Assembly (NCBI RefSeq): GCF_001717465.1
Contig: NZ_CP017074.1
Location: 2,928,254-2,992,253, forward strand
From: Luteimonas sp. JM171
GTDB lineage: Bacteria > Pseudomonadota > Gammaproteobacteria > Xanthomonadales > Xanthomonadaceae
Length of the DNA: 64,000 nt
Reading direction: 5' to 3'
Under the pieces are notes generated by a model that worked only from the letters and a program-made list of their open reading frames with translations, was not told the origin of the DNA and did not search any database. A program made the position numbers and the translations under genes. Of this stretch, positions 8,036 to 17,851 are shown piece by piece. Each line of letters begins with the position of its first letter. Position 1 is the stretch's first letter.

Positions 8036-10491
8036 CAGTACGGCTTCTTCTGGCGCTTTGCGGGCTTGCCGCGTTCGGTCAGGTCCTTCGGGGGCCTGGG
8101 AGCCTTCTGGCCCTGCGGCTGGCCCTCTTCCACGATGGCGAAATCGATCTTGCGTTCCTCGAGGCTGGCCTTGAGCACCCGCACGCGGGCGCGGTCGCCC
8201 AGGCGGTACTCGCGGCCGCGCCGGTCGCCGGTGAGGGTGCGCCGGACGGGATCGAAGCGATAGAAATCGTGCGGCAGCTGGGTCACGTGCACCAGGCCGT
8301 TGACCTTCGACTCATCCAGCTCCACGAACAGGCCGAAGCTGGTGACGCCGCTGATCACGCCGTCGAACTCGCGGCCCACGTGCTCCTCCATCCACGCCGC
8401 GCGGTAGCGGTCGTCCACCTCGCGCGAGGCCTCGTCGGCGCGCCGGGCCTTCTCTGAACTCTGCAGGGCCAGGCCCATCATCTCGCGGTTGGTGTACTTG
8501 AAGCTGTGCGCCTTCTTGCCCGCCAGCGCGTGCTTGATGGCGCGGTGCACCAGCAGGTCCGGGTAGCGGCGGATGGGCGAGGTGAAGTGCGCGTACGCCT
8601 CCAGCGCCAGGCCGAAGTGGCCGATGTTGTCCACCGAATACACCGCCAGGCTCTGGCTGCGCAGGAGCACCGATTCGATCAGCGGCCCTTCCGGGCGCTC
8701 GCGCACGCGGTTGAGCAGGTTGGCGAAGTCCTTGGGACGCACCCGCCCCCAGGCCGGCATCCGCAGCTGGAACTCCTTGAGGAACTCCAGCAGGTCCAGG
8801 TACTTGGATTCGGGCGGCTTGTCGTGGATGCGGTACGGCGCCGGGATGTCGGTCTCCAGCAGGAACCTCGCCGCCTCCACGTTGGCCGCGATCATGCATT
8901 CCTCGATCAGCTTGTGGGCGTCGTTGCGCTGGAGCATGCCGGCGCGCACCACCTCGCCGCGGTTGTCGAGTTCGAAGCGCACTTCGGAGGTCTCGAACTC
9001 AATCGCCCCGCGCCGCGCCCGCGCGCGCGCCAGCGCCTTGTACAGGCGGTGCAGGTCGCGGATCTGCGGCATCAGCTTGCCGATCTCCTTCTGCGCCTGC
9101 GGGTCGTCTTCGCCGATCGCGTCCCACACCTGGGTGTAGGTAAGGCGCGCATGCGAGTGCATCACCGCTTCGTAGAACTCCGACTCGTGCACGGTGCCGT
9201 CGCGGCCCACGCGCATGTCGCACACGAAGCACAGCCGGTCGACCCTGGGCTTGAGCGAGCAGATGCCGTTGGAGAGCGTCTCGGGCAGCATCGGGATCAC
9301 GAAGCCGGGGAAATACACGCTGGTGGCGCGCAGCTGGGCCTCGTCGTCCAGCGGCTGCTCCGGGCGCACGTAATGCGAGACGTCGGCGATGGCGACCACC
9401 AGGCGGAAGCCGTCGCGGTCGGCCTCGCAGTACACCGCGTCGTCGAAGTCCTTGGCATCTTCGCCGTCGATGGTGACCAGCGGGAGCTTGCGCAGGTCGC
9501 GGCGGCCGCGGATCTCCGCGTCGCCGACATCAACCGGGATGGCGGCAGCCTCGTCCAGCACCTGCTGCGGGAATTCGTACGGCAGGCCGTGGCCGTGGAT
9601 GGCGGCCTCGACCACCAGCGACGGCTTGAGCACGTCGCCCAGCACCGAGAGCACGCGTCCGATCGGCGGGCGGTGGGTATCGGGCGGGTGCACGATCTCG
9701 CACACCACCAGCTGGCCGTGCTTCGCGTCCTCGGTGGCGTCGTGCGGGATCTGGACGTTGCGCAGGATCCGCTTGTCGTCGGGCACCACGAAGCTGATGC
9801 CCGCTTCCACGTTGAAGCGGCCCAGCAGCCGGGTGGCCCGGCGCTCGAGCACCTCGACGATCACGCCCTCGCGGCGCCCGCGCGAATCGACCCCGGAGAC
9901 GCTGGCCATGACCCGGTCGCCGTGCATGGCCTTGCGCATTTCATACGGCGGCAGGAACAGGTCGTCGCCGGCGCCGCTGTCCGGGCGCAGGAAGCCGAAG
10001 CCGTCGGGGTTGGCGATGACGGTGCCCGAGATCAGCTCCACCTCGCCCGCCGGCACGTGGCCGCCACGCCGGTTGCGCAGCAGCTGGCCGTCGCGGACCA
10101 TGGCCGCCAGGCGCTTTTCCAGCGCATCGAAGCGGTCGGGCTCGGTCAGCCCGAGCATCGCGGCGATCTCTTCCGACTTCTGCGGCCCTTCGGCCTCGGT
10201 CAGGGTGGCCAGGATCGCTTCGCGGCTGGGGATCGGGTTTTCGTAGCGGCCGGCCTCGCGTTCCGCGTAGGGGTCCTGGATCCGCCCCTTGGCATCGCGC
10301 CGCGGTTTGCCAACGTCTTTCATCGGCTTGCCGTCTCGCGGCGGTGCACTGGCCACGTCGGGCATCCAGGGCGGAAGCTTCCGGCCGCCGGCGCCCTTGT
10401 TGCGCTGTCCCTTGCCGCGGGTGGGTTCACCGCCGTTGCCGTGATCTTTTGAAGTGCGCGATCGGCCGCGCTTGCCGGGTGGTTTTGCCAT
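8035..10491 (-). CDS. rnr: Ribonuclease R
   Basis: 818-residue 3'-5' exoribonuclease of the RNB family that degrades structured RNA and takes part in rRNA and tmRNA quality control. The ATG at 10491 is followed by a lysine/arginine/glycine-rich tail (MAKPPGKRGRSR). Then come a winged-helix-like segment near residue 75 (AILATLTEAEGPQKSEEIAA), cold-shock domains, the RNB catalytic domain with TIDGEDAKDFDDAV near residues 338-351 (metal-binding Asp cluster), and a C-terminal S1 domain (GVISGVTSFGLFVELDES) with a basic end. A longer frame exists upstream of this ATG but has no family similarity. Confidence 0.97.
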   Translation of the reverse strand: MAKPPGKRGRSRTSKDHGNGGEPTRGKGQRNKGAGGRKLPPWMPDVASAPPRDGKPMKDVGKPRRDAKGRIQDPYAEREAGRYENPIPSREAILATLTEAEGPQKSEEIAAMLGLTEPDRFDALEKRLAAMVRDGQLLRNRRGGHVPAGEVELISGTVIANPDGFGFLRPDSGAGDDLFLPPYEMRKAMHGDRVMASVSGVDSRGRREGVIVEVLERRATRLLGRFNVEAGISFVVPDDKRILRNVQIPHDATEDAKHGQLVVCEIVHPPDTHRPPIGRVLSVLGDVLKPSLVVEAAIHGHGLPYEFPQQVLDEAAAIPVDVGDAEIRGRRDLRKLPLVTIDGEDAKDFDDAVYCEADRDGFRLVVAIADVSHYVRPEQPLDDEAQLRATSVYFPGFVIPMLPETLSNGICSLKPRVDRLCFVCDMRVGRDGTVHESEFYEAVMHSHARLTYTQVWDAIGEDDPQAQKEIGKLMPQIRDLHRLYKALARARARRGAIEFETSEVRFELDNRGEVVRAGMLQRNDAHKLIEECMIAANVEAARFLLETDIPAPYRIHDKPPESKYLDLLEFLKEFQLRMPAWGRVRPKDFANLLNRVRERPEGPLIESVLLRSQSLAVYSVDNIGHFGLALEAYAHFTSPIRRYPDLLVHRAIKHALAGKKAHSFKYTNREMMGLALQSSEKARRADEASREVDDRYRAAWMEEHVGREFDGVISGVTSFGLFVELDESKVNGLVHVTQLPHDFYRFDPVRRTLTGDRRGREYRLGDRARVRVLKASLEERKIDFAIVEEGQPQGQKAPRPPKDLTERGKPAKRQKKPY

Positions 10492-10561
10492 CGGGCGGAT
10501 GTTACACGGCGCACCGTGCAGCCGGGCGTGAGCGGAACGGACGGCGGCAGTCCCCCAGCCG

Positions 10562-10590
10562 TTGACTTCGCCGGCCGAGGTCAGCAAAAT
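10562..10590 (+). promoter_or_regulatory. Predicted sigma-70 promoter of tRNA-Leu
   Basis: TTGACT (10562-10567) and CAAAAT (10585-10590) are spaced by 17 bases. The -10 ends 14 bases before the mature 5' end of the tRNA, a fitting distance for a short tRNA leader. Confidence 0.6.
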
Positions 10591-10604
10591 ACACGGCTTG
10601 ACCC

Positions 10605-10691
10605 GCCCAGGTGGCGGAATTGGTAGACGCACTAGCTTCAGGTGCTAGCGGGGGCAACCCTGTGGAGGTTCGAGTCCTCTCCTGGGCACCA
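10605..10691 (+). tRNA. tRNA-Leu (anticodon CAG)
   Basis: Complete 87-nt class II tRNA. The acceptor stem GCCCAGG pairs with CCTGGGC and the encoded 3' end is ACCA. The anticodon stem CTAGC/GCTAG encloses the loop TTCAGGT, giving anticodon CAG, which reads CTG, the dominant Leu codon in this GC-rich DNA. A long variable arm and the T-loop GGTTCGAGTCC are present. Flanked by its own promoter and terminator, so it is probably a monocistronic unit. Confidence 0.97.
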
Positions 10692-10710
10692 ATCGGGTCA
10701 ACAGACATCA

Positions 10711-10734
10711 AACCCCGCGCAAGCGGGGTTTTTT
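10711..10734 (+). terminator. Rho-independent terminator after tRNA-Leu
   Basis: AACCCCGC, loop GCAA, GCGGGGTT, then an uninterrupted T-run. The stem is eight pairs with a stable GCAA tetraloop. It lies 20 bases after the tRNA and also faces the 3' end of the kinase pseudogene on the other strand. Confidence 0.9.
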
Positions 10735-10739
10735 GTTGC

Positions 10740-11666
10740 CTACTGCAGCAGCTCCATCAACTGGGAGATCCGGTACGGCTTGGGGAGGAAGACCGCGTCC
10801 TCCGGCAACGGCGGGAGCTGCGCGCGCGACAGACCGGAGACCAGGATCACCCGGGTGGACGGCCCCGACGCCAGCGCGCGCTCGGCGATGTCAATGCCCG
10901 ACACGCCTTCGGGCATGCTGATGTCGCTGACCAGCACGTCGGGCGCCCCGCCATCCTGCAGCGCCTTGGCGCCGCTGGCCATCCGGGTCACCTCGTAGCC
11001 CATGTCCTCGAGCGCATCGCCCACCAGCATCAGCAGCGGCGCCTCGTCCTCCACCAGCATTCGGCCACGTCCACCTTCACGTAGTCGCGCGCCTGGCTGC
11101 CGGGCACGAACGGATTGGCGGCGTGTTCCATCCCGGTGCGGATGACGATGTGCCCGCCCTGCGGCATTGCATCGCAGCTGTTGGCCACCAGGTTGAGCAC
11201 CGCGGCTTCCAGCTGCGCCACGTCCACGGACACCTGGGACAGGCCGGGTGAGCAGCGAAGCCCGCTCGGCGGCGGCCATGGCGGTATCGACCAGGTCGCC
11301 GGTGCGCTGGTCGCCCGCGTGGCGGGCACCGATCAGCTCCAGGCTGTTGACCATGATGGTGTTGAGATTGTTGAAATCGTGGGCCAGGCCGAGGGTGAGC
11401 TTGCCGATGGACTCCATCTTCTGCGCTTCCAGCAGCGCCTTGCGCGCCTGCTCAAGCTCCTGCTCGGCCTCGTAGCGCTCGCTGATGTCGCGCGTGACCT
11501 TGGCGTAGCCCACCAGCTCGCCATCCTCCAGCACCGGATCGATCACCACGCTGGCGCGGAAGCGGCTGCCGTCCTTGCGCACCCGCCAGCCCACGGCCTC
11601 GAAGCGGCCTTCGGCCCTGGCCACCCGCCCGACGGTACCCCGGGCGGGCGCGAGGGTCGCGTGCAT
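10740..11666 (-). pseudogene. Decayed hybrid sensor histidine kinase (PAS-HisKA-HATPase-REC remnants)
   Basis: The frame joins pieces of one hybrid kinase but lacks essential parts. It begins inside a PAS domain (GWRVRKDGSRFRASVV, KVTRDISERYEAEQEL) and continues through the HisKA H-box (KLTLGLAHDFNNL). After SLLTR near 11240-11255 kinase similarity jumps to another frame, and the usual stretch of about 45 residues is missing. The HATPase N-box (LEAAVLNLVANSCDAMPQGG) is in this second frame at about 11235-11065. Near 11055-11065 the G-boxes are missing and the first frame resumes in the receiver domain (MLVEDEAPLL, Asp in VSDISMP, Lys in LPKPY). Two internal deletions plus loss of the N-terminus make a working kinase very unlikely. 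Up to 11838 upstream there is no intact gene. Confidence 0.85.
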
Positions 11667-11838
11667 GGCCCCCGGTTTGCAACCCCCGGCGAGCCGCCGT
11701 GAACGGTTCAGGAGCCCGTGGTTGCGCGGTCAAGCAGTCCAAGTCGGCTGACAGGAAGCAGGGATCCGAGCACCAGCGCGACGAGCGCAAGGGTCGCGAC
11801 GGCAACCGCTGACCGCAGGACGCGGAGGGCACGATCCG

Positions 11839-12609
11839 CTAGAGCCCGGCCAGCTCGCGCAGGCGTGGCGGATCGCGCAGTTCTATATGGTGGGGGTGCT
11901 CGAAATAGAGCACCCCTTCCTGTTTCAGGCGGCTGAAGGTGCGGCTGACGGTCTCGATGGTCAGCCCCAGGTGGTCGCCGATGTCGGCCCGGGTCATGGG
12001 CAGGTCCGCGTGGTTCTCGCGGCCGCCGAGCGCATGCTGGCGCTCGCTCAGGTACAGCAGGAACGCCGACAGCCGCTCCACCGGCGTCATCCGCGCCAGC
12101 GCGGTGAGGTAGGACCCGGCCTTGTCCAGCTCCCCGCAGGCCTGCTTGAACAGATTGGCGTCGAAATCGGGATAACGCTCGCGCAGGCGCCGCACGCTGG
12201 GCAGGCTGAAGGAACACAGCACCGATTCGGTCACCGCCTCCACGCTGTGGCGGTGGTGGGAGGCGGCGCTGAAGCCGATGAAGTCGCCGGGCAGCAGGAA
12301 ACCCGCCACGTGGCGCCGGCCATCGGGCAACAGCCGGACCTGGCGCGCCATGCCGCTCACCAGCGTGTGCACCTCGGTGCGCGCATCGCCCTCGCGCATC
12401 AGGGCGGTGCCGGGCGAAAGCCGGATCTTGCCGCCCAGCTGTTCCAGCTCGTGGAGCTCCCGGGAGGGGATGGCCGAACACGCCGCGATGTCGCGGACCT
12501 CGCAGCCCGCGCAGCTCCCGTACACCCGCTGGCGCTGGGCGCAGTCGGCCGGCCGGCTGAAGGCGATCCCTCCGCTGGTGGCTCCTCCGGTTGGCCGGGC
12601 TGATGACAT
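11839..12609 (-). CDS. fnr: FNR-type Crp-family transcriptional regulator
   Basis: 256 residues: an N-terminal cysteine cluster, a cyclic-nucleotide-like sensory domain and a C-terminal helix-turn-helix. Cys33-x2-Cys36-x7-Cys44 and Cys132 (in ESVLCSFSLPSV, matching E. coli FNR Cys122) could supply the four ligands of an oxygen-labile [4Fe-4S] cluster; Cys23 is extra. The recognition helix GLTIETVSRTFSRLKQEG keeps the FNR E..SR residues, predicting TTGAT-N4-ATCAA targets. ATG 12609 is preferred over the ATG at 12639 because GGAGG lies nine bases upstream of it. Transcribed divergently from parC. Confidence 0.9.
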   Translation of the reverse strand: MSSARPTGGATSGGIAFSRPADCAQRQRVYGSCAGCEVRDIAACSAIPSRELHELEQLGGKIRLSPGTALMREGDARTEVHTLVSGMARQVRLLPDGRRHVAGFLLPGDFIGFSAASHHRHSVEAVTESVLCSFSLPSVRRLRERYPDFDANLFKQACGELDKAGSYLTALARMTPVERLSAFLLYLSERQHALGGRENHADLPMTRADIGDHLGLTIETVSRTFSRLKQEGVLYFEHPHHIELRDPPRLRELAGL

Positions 12610-12670
12610 GGGCAAGTGCCTCCAATGGCAACGGCCCATGATACAGGGCGCCGGGGCCCCGGCCCGCGAT

Positions 12671-12700
12671 TTCGCGCGTTTCGCCCCCTCCTACTAGAAT
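12671..12700 (+). promoter_or_regulatory. Possible parC promoter
   Basis: TTCGCG (12671-12676), 18 bases, TAGAAT (12695-12700), 28 bases before the parC ATG. The -10 is good, the -35 weak. Confidence 0.4.
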
Positions 12701-12727
12701 TCACATCCCTTTCCCCCCGCAGTCCCG

Positions 12728-14970
<2,243 letters not shown>

Positions 14971-14971
<1 letters not shown>

Positions 14972-15630
14972 TGGAACCCGGGTTCTGGCACGAGCGCTGG
15001 CAGCAGGGACGGATCGGATTCCACCAGGACCGGCCGCTCCCGCTGCTGTGCAAGCACTGGCCGGCGCTGGGCCTCCCGGCCAACGCGCGCGTGTTCGTCC
15101 CCCTGTGCGGGAAGTCGCTGGACATGGCCTGGCTGGCCGATCGCGGCCACCGCATCCTGGGCGTCGAACTTTCCGAGCTGGCCGTACAGCAGTTCTTCGA
15201 CGAACGCGGGCTTGCGCCCGAGGTCCGGGACACCCAGTACGGGCGCCACTACACCGCCGGCCCGTACGAACTGATCGCCGGCGACGCGTTCGAACTTGAC
15301 GCCGACGTCCTGGCCGGCTGCAGCGCCGTCTACGACCGCGCCGCCCTCATCGCCCTGCCCCCGGACCTGCGCCAGCGCTACGCCCGGACCGCCTGGCGCC
15401 GCCTGCCGGCCGGATGCACCGGCCTGCTCGTGACCCTGGAATATCCGCAGGAGCAAAAGGACGGCCCGCCCTTCTCAGTGCAGAAGCCCGAGGTCCGCAG
15501 TCTGCTTGAGCCGGAGTGGAGCGTCTCGGTCCTTGAACGCCGCGACATCCTGGCCGACGAAGACAGGTTCCGCGAAGCCGGCGTCACCGCCCTCCATACG
15601 ACCGTTTACCAAGTGTCACTCGCCAACTGA
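14971..15630 (+). CDS. tpm: Thiopurine S-methyltransferase
   Basis: 219-residue SAM-dependent methyltransferase; bacterial members methylate thiopurines and also selenium or tellurium oxyanions. The N-terminal FWHERWQQGRIGFHQD is the family hallmark, followed by the SAM-binding VPLCGKSLDMAWLADRGH and GVELSELAVQQFF, and YDRAALIALPP in the active-site region. The start ATG overlaps the parC stop (TAATG), so the two are probably cotranscribed. Confidence 0.95.
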
Positions 15631-15661
15631 GGCGCTCGCCGCGCACGCTCGCAGGCCCGCC

Positions 15662-15717
15662 CCCGCAATCCCGCAATCCCGTAATCCCGTAATCCCGTAA
15701 TCCCGTAATCCCGTAAT
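15662..15717 (+). repeat. Seven-unit 8-bp tandem repeat
   Basis: Seven perfect-length units: two CCCGCAAT (15662-15677) then five CCCGTAAT (15678-15717). It lies between tpm and bfr, 31 bases after the tpm stop. Units differ only in C/T at position 5. Probably a slippage-prone minisatellite; no function can be assigned. Confidence 0.95.
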
Positions 15718-15733
15718 CGCCGCGAAACCAAGG

Positions 15734-15844
15734 GCCCGGCGGTTCCGGACCCCTTTGCGGGACTGTCCGCGCCATGGACGGCGCGGACAAGCTACATGGA
15801 CGTATTCACGGCGTGTCCCGCAAAGGGGTCCGGGACCGCCGGGC
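15734..15844. repeat. Large palindromic (REP-like) intergenic element
   Basis: The outer arms 15734-15763 and 15815-15844 are inverted repeats matching at 29 of 30 positions (they contain GGACCCCTTTGCGGGAC and its complement). Inside, TGTCCGCGCC and GGCGCGGACA (15764-15789) form a second perfect 10-bp hairpin around ATGGAC, followed by an unpaired stretch with CATGGACGTATTCACGGC. The double-hairpin structure resembles dispersed intergenic repeats of xanthomonads; copy number elsewhere cannot be judged here. Confidence 0.85.
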
Positions 15845-15893
15845 CGCCCGCGAACCCAATCGCACGAAGCAGCCCGGGCCCCACGTGCCGGGA

Positions 15894-16379
15894 TCAGCCG
15901 TGCTCCGGATCCTTCCCCATCCGCGACTGCGTGTAGTTCTCCTCGCCAATCATCTCGATCAGCCGCAGCTGCTTCTCCAGCCAATACATGTGGTCTTCTT
16001 CCGTATCCGCCTGCTGCTTCACCAGGATCTCGCGGGTGATGTAATCGCTGTGCTTCTCCGCCAGCGCAATGCCCTTGGCCAGGTTGTCACGCACCTTGTA
16101 CTCAAGGTCCAGATCCTTGCGCAGCATCTCCTTGAGCGTCTTGCCCGGCTCGATCGGATCCGGGCGCATGTCCGGATCGCCCTCCAGGAATAGGATCCGG
16201 CGCAGGATCGCATCCGCGTGCTCCGTCTCCTCCTCCATCTCGTGGTTGATCCGCTCGTACAGCTCGTACAGGCCCAGGTCCTCATAGCGGCGCGAATGGA
16301 TGAAGTACTGGTCGCGCGCGGCCAGCTCACCGCGGAGCAGGAAATTGAGGTAATCAATGACTTCTGCGTTTCCCTTCAT
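15894..16379 (-). CDS. bfr: Bacterioferritin-family iron storage protein
   Basis: 161-residue four-helix ferritin that would assemble into a 24-mer shell to oxidise and store iron. Diiron-centre ligands are present: Glu18, Glu51, His54, Glu93, Glu127 and His130 (EEDHMYWLE), and Tyr25 is kept. Numbering runs level with E. coli Bfr from the first residue, and the position of the heme-binding Met52 is Thr (EEETEHAD). This subunit may therefore not bind heme in the usual way, or may pair with another subunit. No ferredoxin (bfd) gene is adjacent. Confidence 0.92.
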   Translation of the reverse strand: MKGNAEVIDYLNFLLRGELAARDQYFIHSRRYEDLGLYELYERINHEMEEETEHADAILRRILFLEGDPDMRPDPIEPGKTLKEMLRKDLDLEYKVRDNLAKGIALAEKHSDYITREILVKQQADTEEDHMYWLEKQLRLIEMIGEENYTQSRMGKDPEHG

Positions 16380-16477
16380 CTCGGGGCTCCTTGGACGTGG
16401 CGGGGCCTCCAGTATGCCGCCACCGGAAAATCCATGGCGGGATGGGAATCAGTTGCTTTTCGGTTCCTGTTTGCCGC

Positions 16478-17734
16478 TCACCCGGCCATCACGCCCACGA
16501 TCACCGCGTTCGCCAGGTCGATGAAAAAGCCGCACACCAGCGGCACGATCACGAACGCCCGCGGCGCCGCCCCGTACTCGCGGGCCACCGCCGTCATGTT
16601 GGCCATGGCCGTGGCCGTGGAGCCCAGCGCAATGCCGCCGAAGCCGGCGCTGACCACCGCCGACTCGTAGTCCCCGCCCATGGCCTTGAACACCACGAAG
16701 ACCGAGAACAGCACCACCAGCGTGACCTGCACCAGCATCGCCACGGTGATGAAGCCCAGCAGCGATTCCAGCACCCACAGCTGCAATCCCATCAGCGCCA
16801 TCACCAGGAACAGGCCCAGGCTGATGTCGGAGATCAGCGCGACGCCGGGCTGCATGGCCTCCGGCTTCCACATCCGCCGCCCGTTGGGCGCAAACAGGTC
16901 GCCCAGCAGGCGCAGCAGGATGCCGGCCATCAGCGCGCCGACGAAACCCGGCAGCAGCATTCCCGCCTCGCTGATCAGGTAGCTGATGCCCTGGCCGAGC
17001 ATCAGCGCGATGTTGAGCCAGAACAGCGCCAGCAGGACCCCGGTGTAGTCCAGTGTGGTGCGCTCTTCCTCACCGTACAGGGTGCCCACTTCCAGCCCGG
17101 CATCATCGGAAGGGCGCACCTGGTGGCGCCGGATCAGCCAGCCGGCGATGGGCCCGCCGACCACGCAGGCCGCGATCATGCCGACCATGTTGGAGGCCAG
17201 GCCAAGCTCCCCCGCGTTGGCGATGCCCAGCTCTTCCACGAAGTGCGGGGTCCAGGCCACGGTGGTGCCCACGCCGCCGGTGAGCGAGATGGACCCGACC
17301 ATCAGGCCGGCGCGCGGATCCATGCCCCACGCGCGCGCCAGGCCCATGCCCACCAGGTTCTGGAAGACGATGTAGAATCCGGCCAGCGCCAGCAGCACCA
17401 CCAGCTTCCAGCCGCCCTTGCGCAGCGAGGCCACGTTGGAGTTGAGCCCCAGCGCGGCGAAGAAATACAGCAGGAACATGTCGCGCGCGCCCAGCTCGAA
17501 ATCCACCTGCAGGCCCATGCCGTAGTAGAGGGCGCACACCACCGCGGCGCACAGGACGCCGCCAACCACCGGCTCGGGGATGCTGTAGCGCCGCAGCACG
17601 GCGATGCGCGCGGTCAGGCCCTTGCCGACGAAAAGCAGCAGGATCGCCAGGGTCACGCTGGGCAGCGCGTCGACGGTGGCCGCCTCCGGCCAGGTGCTGA
17701 TGCCAGGTACGCGGGCGATGGGGCTTTCGATCAT
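16478..17734 (-). CDS. gltS: Sodium/glutamate symporter
   Basis: 418-residue inner-membrane protein with about ten hydrophobic segments. Two inverted family motifs are visible, SISLTGGVGTTVAW in the first half and GFGGIALGSTATAMANM in the second, the re-entrant loops of GltS transporters that import glutamate with Na+. ATG 17734 precedes the first membrane segment (VTLAILLLFVGKGLTA); the open frame further upstream is antisense to the acylase gene and is not part of it. Transcribed divergently from the acylase gene, with 117 bases between starts. Confidence 0.93.
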   Translation of the reverse strand: MIESPIARVPGISTWPEAATVDALPSVTLAILLLFVGKGLTARIAVLRRYSIPEPVVGGVLCAAVVCALYYGMGLQVDFELGARDMFLLYFFAALGLNSNVASLRKGGWKLVVLLALAGFYIVFQNLVGMGLARAWGMDPRAGLMVGSISLTGGVGTTVAWTPHFVEELGIANAGELGLASNMVGMIAACVVGGPIAGWLIRRHQVRPSDDAGLEVGTLYGEEERTTLDYTGVLLALFWLNIALMLGQGISYLISEAGMLLPGFVGALMAGILLRLLGDLFAPNGRRMWKPEAMQPGVALISDISLGLFLVMALMGLQLWVLESLLGFITVAMLVQVTLVVLFSVFVVFKAMGGDYESAVVSAGFGGIALGSTATAMANMTAVAREYGAAPRAFVIVPLVCGFFIDLANAVIVGVMAG

Positions 17735-17851
17735 CCGGTCCGCGCCTTGCGCGTCGATGGGCCTGCGCCGACTGTACTGCACGCGCGCGCGTGCCCGGTG
17801 GCGGGCTGCCGGTGTAAGGTGCGCCGTCGGGACTCCAGGGGGTGATGACCA

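Noticed and set aside
8506..10452. 648-codon open frame on the plus strand
   Set aside because: Antisense shadow of rnr, which has complete RNase R motifs.
10502..10711. 69-codon minus-strand frame containing RTRTSTGLPPLAPEASAS
   Set aside because: This is the antisense of tRNA-Leu, a well-known false protein arising from tRNA genes.
11708..11840. Hydrophobic stretch that could be a small membrane protein
   Set aside because: No start codon in frame after the fnr stop; at most a remnant of the decayed kinase.
15662..15717. Possible CRISPR array
   Set aside because: Units are 8 bp and directly abutting, with no spacers and no cas genes.
16391..17845. 484-codon plus-strand frame rich in His/Gln
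   Set aside because: Antisense of gltS; skewed composition.
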